DNA of 64,000 nucleotides from Symsagittifera roscoffensis (Eukaryota > Xenacoelomorpha > Acoela > Convolutidae), in contig NC_087062.1 of the NCBI RefSeq assembly GCF_963678635.1, forward strand, positions 5,694,193 through 5,758,192, in the 5' to 3' direction. Below, piece by piece: positions 1 to 8,060 of this stretch. Below the pieces are notes generated by a model, which saw only the letters and a program-made list of their open reading frames with translations, searched no databases and had not been told where the DNA came from. Within the stretch, counting starts at the first letter, position 1, and each line of letters begins with the position of its first letter. The position numbers and the translations under genes are program-made.

Positions 1-121
1 AGAGAAACAAGGAAAAGTTCCACGGAGACGAGAGAAACGCCGCAGTGCTGAAGTATACGCAGTTTGAAACGCCGCAGTGCTGCAGTATAAACGCAGAAAC
101 GCCGCAGTGCTGCAGTATACG
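1..121 (+). repeat. GC-rich ~120-bp module, copy 1
   Basis: It contains three copies of a 20-bp GAAACGCCGCAGTGCTGCAG-like unit (near 38, 66 and 97), each followed by TATA. The whole block recurs at 633-756 with only a few differences (one extra C here, and ACGCAGTTTG versus ACTCAATTTG). The internal units contain the palindrome CTGCAG. The module lies inside the broken coding region and stays open in frame. Confidence 0.8.
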
Positions 122-317
122 TGTTTCCTGAGAAGACTCAGAGAGGCTACGACAGCCGAAGCCGCTGTATGGCCAGCTATAAATGATATCCTCGAATCAG
201 TGGGTGAAGTAGTAGACACGCTGAAAGAAGGTGCCTTCACTAAAATAACAGGGAGAGCCGTGTTTGCACTGTCTCCGAGAAATGCACATCTCCCGGATGG
301 ACTGAAGACTGAAGTTC

Positions 318-698
318 GTGTATGCAATGGTGGCTTTGCTCTCGGAAGGGAAATATGATGTGATCAAATCTGCCCCAAATTGCGGAATAGAGATGGAGAA
401 CCTAAGACCCCTTAGGGCGGAATTACCTGCGGTGTGGTCTGACATCTCGAATGCGAAGGGAGGATTCAAGAACCATTCACTACACATGTTAGTATTAGAC
501 GAAGTACTGGGGTTGGAACTGTCCAACTTCAACCGACAACTTAAATTCAAACCAGGAATTGACGATGACCATCGAGTAATCGTAGCGATGTCGAACGACT
601 TATGGTCCCGACGAATGGAAGTAAAGGAGAAAAGAGAAACAAGGAAAAGTTCACGGAGACGAGAGAAACGCCGCAGTGCTGAAGTATACTCAATTTGA
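318..698 (+). pseudogene. Fragment of the broken coding region (126 codons)
   Basis: The frame opens at a GTG, which is not a credible animal start, so it is best seen as part of a longer interrupted frame. Upstream in the same frame there is a TGA at 303 and a TAA at 246. The middle of the product has ordinary globular composition. Its end is a run of Arg/Lys/Glu/Ser encoded by the GC-rich module copy 2. The frame at 77-358 overlaps its start in another phase and is also protein-like, so a frameshift probably lies between them. No family is recognised. Confidence 0.35.
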
Positions 699-756
699 AA
701 CGCCGCAGTGCTGCAGTATAAACGCAGAAACGCCGCAGTGCTGCAGTATACGCAGT
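633..756 (+). repeat. GC-rich ~120-bp module, copy 2
   Basis: This is the second copy of the block at 1-121, starting 632 bp downstream and again holding three GCCGCAGTGCTG(C/A)AG units. The near identity of the copies contrasts with the decay around them. The duplication is therefore either recent or held similar by conversion. Confidence 0.8.
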
Positions 757-999
757 TTGCCTACACGGACGAATCAACCAGGAGACGAATGAACAATACA
801 GCGACCCCAAAGCCTGGACGATTTGACGAGGAATGGGTGATATTGGATCTAGCGCCTATGGTCATGAGAGGCAAGGCTGACTCAACAGAAGCCTCCCTAA
901 TCTTAACGAGCGTAAAACCAGGGTCAACGGTGGGCGGAACACTACAGACTAGAACCATGCTAGCACCCTTCGGCTGTGAAGAAGTCAAGGTAGTTCACG

Positions 1000-1638
1000 G
1001 AGAGGAGGAAGATCAATCAGCTGGCAGCTTGTTGTACCGAAATTTCGATTGACTCGGCCACTGCTGAAAATGAGGCAAACTCTCCTATAAAGATGACGCC
1101 GCAAGAAAACAAAGAAGAAGTAGTGTATCTGTCAAGAACCCGAAAGTGAACGATGCGATCAAAGATGGTGTTTGACAGGATTAATGAAGGACCGCTGTTC
1201 GCAGTGGAATATAACCGACTGACAATGTCGGAAACAGTATCGATTGATGAACCCGCCGATGGATACATGGAGATGTTGGTTTATACAAATTCAGCCAGAG
1301 GACATTTAATTGTTCTGGAAGAAAGAAGTGCCATGGATGGTTCTTTGGAGACGATGATGCAAGGAATCACCCTACAGCAGAAGGCGTACGGAACTCTGGT
1401 ATCGTCTGAAATGCACTCAGAAACGATCGAGCAGTTGATGAGCCTACCATGAAGAGCAGTAGTGTTACGATACTTTGAAGAAGAAATGAGAACCACGCCG
1501 AAGATACACGCTCTGATAGCGATACCCTATGTGAGAACAGAGTTACAACTGCGGTTCGCTTGGTGCATGACTGGATTGACACGCGGGGAGTATGATTCGG
1601 AAGAAGGAAAAAGATCGAAGGGAGAAAAGGTGTTCTAA
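1000..1638 (+). pseudogene. Fragment of the broken coding region with in-frame TGA codons
   Basis: One frame reads continuously as protein from about 1000 to the TAA at 1636-1638, interrupted only by TGA at 1147-1149 and 1450-1452. Both sides of each TGA read well, and the stretch 1453-1635 looks as coding as the 1153-1449 part. The upstream frame 708-1052 is in another phase and ends where this one becomes good, implying a frameshift near 1000-1050. The product is Glu/Arg/Thr-rich and I recognise no family. The TGA codons could come from CGA by CpG decay, from TGG by G-to-A change, or from a non-standard code. The first is simplest. Confidence 0.35.
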
Positions 1639-1869
1639 ATGACGAGTATGAGGGATCTGATAACCCAAGAAGGAGCAGCAGTAGTAGAGTTGACTGGCTG
1701 GGAACCAGAGGACTGTGTCAAACCTGGTAGCTGTCTGGCAGAAGTCTGTGGATTGGAAGGTCGCATCTATGGAGGCCCGGATTGCGTAAAGACCCTGGAG
1801 AAACAACACAAGCAATTGACGATATTGTTTGGGAACATTGTGATGAAAGCAAAAACGAAACGGAATTGA
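1639..1869 (+). pseudogene. Fragment of the broken coding region (76 codons)
   Basis: An ATG follows directly on the TAA that ends the preceding fragment. The frame includes several Cys and ordinary globular composition, then ends at TGA (1867-1869). The better frame from about 1782 overlaps it in another phase. No family is recognised. Treated as one piece of the same decayed gene rather than as an independent gene. Confidence 0.25.
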
Positions 1870-2543
1870 TTGCAGATTGCCATGGAAGGACCGAGGTGAA
1901 TCTAGTGACTGCATTAGGATTCTACATCGTGTTTGGTTCTTTAGAGTCAATATTGAATCTAGAACAAAAACATGAGATGGTTACGATCATCAGCGTAAAA
2001 GTGTTTCCGTGAGTTTTGCAAAACGAGCAAAAGTGTATTGGAAAGTGGAGAGAAGCGATCGAGGCGCAAATGAACATCAGGCACAGTCAGACAACCTATC
2101 CTAGACCGACGGGAGCGAGATATTTAGTAGGATCAACTCTAGCTCTAATGTGCAGTAGCAGATACCCATTGCATTTTGTACCGGTGGATGTGAAAAGCAC
2201 GAGAACGATCGTGGATCAAGCCTTCTCAGTGCCAAAATGCGTAAGACTAGCGAGAATGTCAGAAAAATCTTACGAGTTACTGTGCAAAATGTTCTCAGCA
2301 GTTCCGGAGAGAACCCTAGAGGAATTAGAATTGATACTGGGAAAGAAGTTCATGGGATACGCCAGTGGGAATTTCAGTGACTTTGAAAGACAAAAGCAGA
2401 AAGGGTCAACAGTTACGGATTACAGTGCAGTAGATGAGAATGATGGAAACCACCGAGTGATGATGGAAGTGGAACCACTACTGGAAGCGTCGGGAAAGCG
2501 TAACTGGAGGAGCATCATGTCGACACATGATGAGTTCCGCTGA
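1782..2543 (+). pseudogene. Fragment of the broken coding region, longest good stretch
   Basis: Two open segments (1782-2012 and 2016-2543) are in the same frame, separated only by a TGA at 2010-2012. Together they give about 250 codons of globular-looking, Leu/Glu/Arg/Ser-rich protein ending at another TGA (2541-2543). The second segment as listed by a simple scan would begin at TTG, so the TGA is best read as an interruption. No motif identifies the family. Confidence 0.35.
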
Positions 2544-2719
2544 CATTGCTTGCTACAAACATGGTAGGACCCCGGTCGTAGTAATCTTGTGTTTATCTGG
2601 GACTGCGGAGAGAGGTTCTCCATGGGTTTACCAGATTCATCACAGCCCATAACGATAGTGATAGTAGGAGTTATGATGGCGATACGATGGCTGTAAGCTC
2701 ATGTAAGAGAGAACAATAG

Positions 2720-3282
2720 ACAAGAAACGCCGACGAAAGAACAATTGCAGGAATTGGATTGTCTAAAAGATTTAGATCTTTTTGAGACAACGTGCAAAAT
2801 CTTGACATTCCGATGGAAGTGAAAGAGATATGGGCAATGAGACGAGTGATGCCATGGTTTAGAGCCAACATGACTGCATGGTTGTACGAGTATGCCAAGA
2901 AGCATATATCGAAGCACGGCAGAGTGTACAGTGCGTATCAGCTGGATATTGGAGCAGGAGCTTTCAAGCGAGCTTTATAACTCATCGGAATGCAGTAACC
3001 ACCGCAGTGAAGAGAACTTCTAGGACAAATGAATGCGACGGAAGGGAAACAGAAGAGATGTTGAAGGAATACTTGCAGAGAAACGTGACGTTGTGCCTCC
3101 ACAACAGCTTCTGCCGAAACAGAGAAACTAACGTTGATCCTCTATTTTGTTGTAAACAAAGAGTAGAAGAGCAGAAGTGTTGGAGGACTGCCTCCAACAG
3201 CGTCGGAATAGCTACCGACGTATTGCAGGACACAGAAACTGAAAGTGCGGAGTCAATGTCGCAGGAGGAGATGGAACATTGA
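2720..3282 (+). pseudogene. 3' fragments of the broken coding region
   Basis: At least three frames carry coding-like sequence in turn. One runs from about 2736 to a TGA at 2820. A second (2792-2980) is rich in Trp, Met and Arg. A third (2878-3282) contains several Cys and acidic stretches in its last hundred codons. The order suggests two small indels in a once continuous frame. After 3282 the sequence becomes AT-rich and loses coding character. No family is recognised. Confidence 0.3.
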
Positions 3283-3436
3283 CAAATGGCCTAAAAATAA
3301 GATGCAAAAAGAAAGAAAATTAGAAGATTTTAGAAGTTTTAGAACTTCAAAACGACAAAAACAAATATTGATCAAAGAGAGAAAAGAAGAAGCAATGAAA
3401 GAGAAGATGTTAAAATTCAGAATTAATTTGTGTTAG

Positions 3437-3899
3437 AAAATTAAGTTTGCAATTGAAACTGAAGAGAAAACATTCAGTTGACTTTTGAAGATTAAAGAAT
3501 TTGTTGCATTTATAAATTTGCATTATGATTTCAGTTAGTGGCTTTAGAAAGGCTTGAATGGAGAGTATATTAAAATATTCTAGCCTGCATGATTTTTTTT
3601 TATTCAACTAAGACGACAGATCACTTTGTGGTGACATGAACTGCTTGGGTAAACTCTTGAAGACGGAGATTTTTCCATTGTTCCTTCTAACCACCGAGTT
3701 GCTTAATTTTAATATTCAGGACCAGTAACAACTAGACTTCCTAATTAAAATAGTAAATAAGTAGTAGCCCTGTTTTTAGGTGTGACCTCGTGGTCTGGGG
3801 ATACTGAGACCCAGCCATGAGCTCACTATTTTGCAAATATTTAAATTAATTAGAGCGTTCTGATCGAAGCCGGAAACAAAAACGTTTTTTGTCGATCCG
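3437..3899. other. AT-rich intergenic, no gene seen
   Basis: There is no supportable reading frame. The stretch holds the first copy of a diverged repeat (3762-3830). The rest is AT-rich sequence without recognisable signals. Confidence 0.5.
3762..3830. repeat. Diverged ~65-bp repeat, copy 1
   Basis: The motif CCCTGTTTTTAG, then a degenerate stretch ending in GAGACC-n2-3-CCATG/CATG, recurs at 4285-4352 in the same order and orientation, about 523 bp away. A short polyadenylation-like AATAAA lies shortly before copy 2. The pair could be what is left of terminal repeats of a small element or a dispersed repeat family. The evidence does not decide. Confidence 0.5.
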
Positions 3900-4124
3900 A
3901 TGTTAGAAAGACAACGAAAAGAACTGGCTTTGGCAGAGAGAGACGGTGAAAAACATGTAGAGCTGTGTTTAGACGCTAGCCATTCGTTTCAGAACCTAGC
4001 TTTATTTTCCGTCGATTTATACCTCCGGGCGAATGTTACAAGAAGAATCGAGCTACAATCGCGGGAAAGTAGTCCAAAAAAGCAGCGTAAACTTTATTAC
4101 CGGATTAATTCTAGAGTTGCTTAA
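3900..4124 (+). CDS. Small hypothetical ORF between diverged repeats
   Basis: This is an ATG-initiated 74-codon frame. Its product is rich in Glu, Arg, Lys and Leu with a basic C-terminal half. It lies between the two copies of the diverged repeat (3762 and 4285), so it may be the coding remnant of a small element. No domain is recognised. An AT-rich window of this size yields ORFs of this length by chance, so confidence is low. Confidence 0.15.
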   Translation: MLERQRKELALAERDGEKHVELCLDASHSFQNLALFSVDLYLRANVTRRIELQSRESSPKKQRKLYYRINSRVA

Positions 4125-4284
4125 AAATTTAGTTACTCGATTCTAGAAGTCGTGTCGGTATGTAAGTACACAATTTAATAAGTGTGTTTTGAATTATTAA
4201 GTTGAGTTAGGGAGAGTTTAGGTTGATCCATCTGAAATGTATCGAAAACCACTGTCTAATAAAAAGTAACTGTATAAGTTAGCT

Positions 4285-4352
4285 TCCGACCCTGTTTTTA
4301 GCGGCTTTCGTGTGTTTTGGGTATTCGGAGACCTAAGCATGGGGGTGTTCTT
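4285..4352. repeat. Diverged ~65-bp repeat, copy 2
   Basis: This is the second copy of the block at 3762-3830, sharing CCCTGTTTTTAG and the GAGACC...CATG end. A run of 16 G follows shortly after it. Confidence 0.5.
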
Positions 4353-4363
4353 ATTTCTAGATT

Positions 4364-4384
4364 GGGGGGGGGGGGGGGGTGGGG
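4364..4384. repeat. Poly-G run
   Basis: There are sixteen consecutive G (4364-4379), a T, then four more G. It is capable of forming G-quadruplexes and is prone to length error in sequencing. Similar G or C runs occur at 12296-12306, 63621-63640, 63666-63682 and 63951-63962. Confidence 0.9.
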
Positions 4385-4810
4385 TATTTTGGTATAGCCT
4401 TTAAGCCGTAACGCGGTTTGTAGTCGCAGGTGAACCGAATTGGCTCCGACCGTTTGAGGTAGAAAAACACAAGAAATAGTGTCCCTGACTCTTGAGCCAA
4501 TGGTTATAGGGCCTATTTTTCTTTAACCTCATATGTGATTTAAGTAGGCGACTGTTACACTGGTAAGTTACAACAGTATTCACAGTACCATACTATATTT
4601 CCCATTTTTTGGTAATCGTTGTTACTGATGTTTTGATATTTAGCATGAAACCAATTTTCACATTCTTCACATTCAACTCCTGTAATGTTGCAAACAAATT
4701 TTCTACTGCAATTCTACTACTATAAGTGTCCGAAAACGTTCGTAGTTTACATTTTCAATTACTTTTATGAAAGCTCTAATCAATTGGTGCTTTTCTTCAT
4801 TGTACATCTA

Positions 4811-4853
4811 ATTTTCCAGATTAATTGCTTAGATATCAAATCGTTCTGTGAAG
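4811..4853 (+). promoter_or_regulatory. Possible splice acceptor and 5' leader of FPGS
   Basis: The pyrimidine-rich ATTTTCCAG ends at 4819, 34 nt before the FPGS start codon. It could be the acceptor of an intron in the 5' untranslated region or a trans-splice acceptor. An in-frame TAG at 4830-4832 lies between it and the start, so no coding exon can join in this frame through this site. Confidence 0.35.
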
Positions 4854-6311
4854 ATGACATCGCTTGCTACGAAATGCCCATCCTTTTTCAATTTAAGAAG
4901 ATATCCATTAGCAAAAATGACGTGTGAGAAGTACGAAAAAGCACTCGATATTTCGAACTCAATTCAGCCAGACTGGAAAATGGTAGGTAGTTCTATCAGC
5001 ATTGCACAAAGGAGGATGGATGCATTTCCGCGATATTTAGAAAGAGCTGGCATAACGCAAGACGATTTGAGCAGACTCAATGTTGTACACGTTAGCGGAA
5101 CAAAAGGAAAAGGCTCAGTGTGCGCGTTTACGGAAAGTGTACTTAGAAGTTCAGGGTTTAAAACTGGTTTTTTGAGTTCTCCACATTTGATTGATCTTGT
5201 CGAACGAGTGAGAATCAACGGGAAGCCTATTTCACAGGAACAGTTCGCTGATTATTTTCTTGAGGCTTATAACAAGCTTTGGTCATTGAGACGTGACGAT
5301 TTCGATATGCCTTTTTTCATCTTCATAGTGAATATTTTAGCTTTCAAAATCTTCCTTGACGAAAAAGTTGATGTCGCCGTCTTAGAAGTTGGCTTGGGTG
5401 GTACTTTTGATCCAACAAATATTGTCAAGAAACCCGCTGTATGCGGAGTAACAGCTCTACATTTTGATCACCAATGCTTTCTGGGCGACAGTATTGAAGA
5501 AATCGCTTGGAATAAAGCAGGAATTTTCAAACCTGGTGTTCCAGCTTTTACCATAGAACAACCCATTCCTGGAGCGTTGAGTGAATTGAAACATTGCGCT
5601 GAGGAAAAAGGCGTCAAATTGCAAACGGTTAAAATGAATATGGAGCTGGAAGACGTAGAGTTAGGATTAGAAGGTTTTCATCAGAAAACAAATGCATCAT
5701 TGGCTGTCAGCCTCAGTAATGGATGGGCTGAGCAAATGGGTTATGGAAAGTTAGATCGCGTTAAGGTAATACGAGGCTTACAGAATGTGCGATGGCCTGG
5801 CCGCTGTGAAACAGTGAAAGTCGGTGACAATCTGACATTTTACCTAGACGCTGCGCATACAGCAGAAAGTTTGAAACTATGCCTAGAATGGTTCAAAACG
5901 AAATTGCAATTCGAACACCAGCAAAGTGTGAAGAAAGTCTTAGTTTGTACTTTTACAGGTGAGAGAAATGACGAGAATTTCCTACGAATTTTTAACAATG
6001 AGGTCTCTTTTGATCACGTGATTTTGACGACACCTATTTTGGATTCAGACAATTCGTTTAGGCATAAGGATGCTAGGACTGTGGTATCTATGCACATAGA
6101 TAGATGTCATCGAAATATGGCGATATGGAAAGAGATGAACAACAGGTCAGATGTATCAGTAGAAGAGCACATTGACGGTGCTTTGAGTTCGCTGAGAAAT
6201 ATTTCCGACAATGCCAATATCTGTGTTTTGGTTACTGGGAGCCTTTATCTTGTAGGCGGTGTTCTGAAGTTGTTGGAGGATTTAACTGATTCAAAGCAAC
6301 AGTGTAAATAG
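4854..6311 (+). CDS. FPGS: Folylpolyglutamate synthase (FPGS), single exon
   Basis: The enzyme adds glutamates to folates in an ATP-dependent reaction that retains them in cytosol and mitochondria. The Mur-ligase-type ATP loop GTKGKGS lies near residues 82-88, followed by SSPHL (~108), the Walker-like LEVGLGG (~177), HFDH (~203), NKAGIFKPG (~220), RWPGR (~313), the C-terminal-domain LDAAHTAES (~331) and VTGSLYLVGG (~460). The product is 485 aa, somewhat shorter than the vertebrate enzyme. An in-frame TAG at 4830 precedes the first ATG at 4854 (a GTG at 4848 is ignored). The first ~22 residues are basic and hydroxylated, like a mitochondrial presequence. A second ATG at 4917 (AAAATGA) could start a cytosolic form, as known for animal FPGS. 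The frame has no introns, which is unusual for an animal FPGS. Retroposition or an intron-poor genome would explain it. The frame is intact and all core motifs are present, so it is probably functional. Confidence 0.93.
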   Translation: MTSLATKCPSFFNLRRYPLAKMTCEKYEKALDISNSIQPDWKMVGSSISIAQRRMDAFPRYLERAGITQDDLSRLNVVHVSGTKGKGSVCAFTESVLRSSGFKTGFLSSPHLIDLVERVRINGKPISQEQFADYFLEAYNKLWSLRRDDFDMPFFIFIVNILAFKIFLDEKVDVAVLEVGLGGTFDPTNIVKKPAVCGVTALHFDHQCFLGDSIEEIAWNKAGIFKPGVPAFTIEQPIPGALSELKHCAEEKGVKLQTVKMNMELEDVELGLEGFHQKTNASLAVSLSNGWAEQMGYGKLDRVKVIRGLQNVRWPGRCETVKVGDNLTFYLDAAHTAESLKLCLEWFKTKLQFEHQQSVKKVLVCTFTGERNDENFLRIFNNEVSFDHVILTTPILDSDNSFRHKDARTVVSMHIDRCHRNMAIWKEMNNRSDVSVEEHIDGALSSLRNISDNANICVLVTGSLYLVGGVLKLLEDLTDSKQQCK

Positions 6312-6904
6312 AATGTTGACTAACAACATGGACTACTAGAAGGTTGCCTTCCACTACTACTACTAAAATCTTTTACTGGACTGAATCAAACTTGAGCGAT
6401 AATTGAATTGTATATATGTAAATATTTGTACATACTTGAGTGTTCCAAATACTGGAACAGATGTGACAAATTGTATATTTGTAGATATTTGTACATACTT
6501 GTAAATTTTTGAATAATTGTTTAAAAATTGCCTCGAAACTTTTGATCGCTATCAACCAATCCCAACTAGTGAGAATTCATCATTTCATCGAATTAGTAAC
6601 GGTTAATTTTACTTAAATATACGGCCTAGTTGTGGGTTTTTTGGATCTATCTATATATTTGATTGAGCGGAAAATGTATATTGCAGCATTCAAACCACTT
6701 TTGCTTGTTTAGGAGCTGTGATCTGTCTGTGTTTGTTTGAGCTGTGGTAGTTTGTGTTTGTTTGAGGTATGGCCAAAACGTTGCAAGGATTGAAATATTT
6801 ACGCAATTCGACGCTTTAAAGTCGGTTGTAGCGAATGCTCTAACATTTTTCCTATATTCGCAACGTTTCGCAATTAATATTTTCTCAACCCTATAAATGG
6901 GAGC
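6312..6904. other. Intergenic, downstream of FPGS
   Basis: No gene is seen. A 31-bp imperfect direct repeat (6408-6438 and 6471-6501, two mismatches) built on TTGTAxATATTTGTACATACTTG lies here. No clear AATAAA follows the FPGS stop closely. The short TTTG(T)-rich stretch near 6715-6770 is low complexity. Confidence 0.5.
6408..6501. repeat. 31-bp direct repeat pair
   Basis: The two copies, 6408-6438 and 6471-6501, differ at two positions and are 63 bp apart start to start. Each contains the palindrome TTGTACA. Confidence 0.7.
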
Positions 6905-8060
6905 CGCCGTCAGGGTACACTAAGGGGTTGCGAAGCTGGCGTCCAAGTATTACTGCTCCATTCCTTTTGGTTTTCGAGATATTGCGTTTCTTAAGATTTT
7001 TCAAATTTTTTTTCTCCAAAAAAAAGATTCAAAAAATTAAAGCGAACTTGAAATTCTCAATCCTATAGATAGATGCTGTCAGGGTACACTAAGGATTTTC
7101 AAAGCTGGCGTCCAAATATGACTGCTCAAATCTTTGAGTTTTAGTGATATGGCGTTTTTTATGATTTTTTAAATATTTTTTCCAAAAAAATAAATTAGTT
7201 ATAAAGTAAAGTAACCGAACTTGAAGTTCTCATTCCTATAGTGGGGTGCTGTCAGGGTACACTCAGGATTTGCAAATCTGGCGTCCATGTAAGGCTGCTC
7301 ATATTCTTTGCCATTTCGAGATAATGCGTTTTTTATTTTTTTTTTCGAAAAAACTATGCTAACTTCAAATTCTCAACTCTAAGGCAGGTTTCTATGAGTT
7401 ACCCATTGGAATTGCGAACTTGCCTTCTAATTCTGACTGATCATATCCTTTTAGTTTCCAAGATATGGCGATTTTTTTAAAAAAAAATTTCAAAAAAAAA
7501 GAACTTGGATATACAATAACGTAACCGAATTTGAAATTCTCAGACCTATAGTGAGGTACTGCCAGTTTACACCCTTTGTTGATGTGCTGTCGGGGTATAC
7601 TCAGGGTTTGCATTTTTTTCCTCCAAATTTGATTGCACAATCTTTTTTCTGTTTCCGACAGGGGGCGTTTTTTTATGATTTTTTAAAATTTTTTGTTCAA
7701 AAAAAACGACTTAGAAAATATTCGAACTTCAAATATTCAACCCTGAGGCGGGATCCTATCGGTGACACTATGGGACAAAAATCAGCCCTCTGGCATCTAA
7801 AATCTTTTTTGGTTTTCGAGATGTGGCGATTTTTATGCTCTTAAAATTTTTCGGCGGTTCTGTCAGGGCCTCTAATTTTGGCTGCTCAATTTTTTCTTGT
7901 TTCGTTTTTCATAATTTTTTCAATTCTTTTTCAAAAAATTTTGATGGTAAAACCATTATTATAACTCGATGTTCTTAACCCTATGGTGTACAATATAGGG
8001 TAGCAAATCAGCCCTCTAATTTATCTACCTAATTTTATCTAAACTCATTTTGTTTTTCGA
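6905..8060. repeat. Degenerate ~170-bp tandem satellite
   Basis: A marker GTCAGGGTACAC recurs at 6909, 7078 and 7251 (spacings 169 and 173). Weaker versions occur near 7393, 7588, 7751, 7855 and 7984. Each unit has the same order: this marker, a GCTGGCGTCCA-like block, TGCTC, a GATATGGCGTTTTT block, an A/T homopolymer stretch, then a GAACTTGAAATTCTCAA block. Similarity falls from left to right. About seven units can be traced. Short ORFs within it are not credible genes. Confidence 0.75.

Larger units (their letters stand above)
1..3436 (+). pseudogene. Broken coding region, unrecognised protein or mobile element
   Basis: This stretch is visibly richer in G and C than the AT-rich sequence around it, and its plus-strand frames read like protein with balanced composition. 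No frame stays open for more than about 180 codons. Coding quality jumps between frames near 320, 700, 1000, 1640, 1780, 2790 and 2900, as expected for frameshifts in a decayed gene. Many of the interruptions within a good frame are TGA. I see no family motif: no zinc knuckle, no RT YXDD, no DDE signature. It could be the remains of a retroelement or viral gene, or a multi-exon host gene whose introns I cannot place. The window starts inside it, so the 5' end is missing. Confidence 0.45.

Noticed and set aside
1147-2543. Selenocysteine recoding of the in-frame TGA codons
   Set aside because: Many TGAs in one gene together with frameshifts, and no selenoprotein context seen. Decay is simpler.
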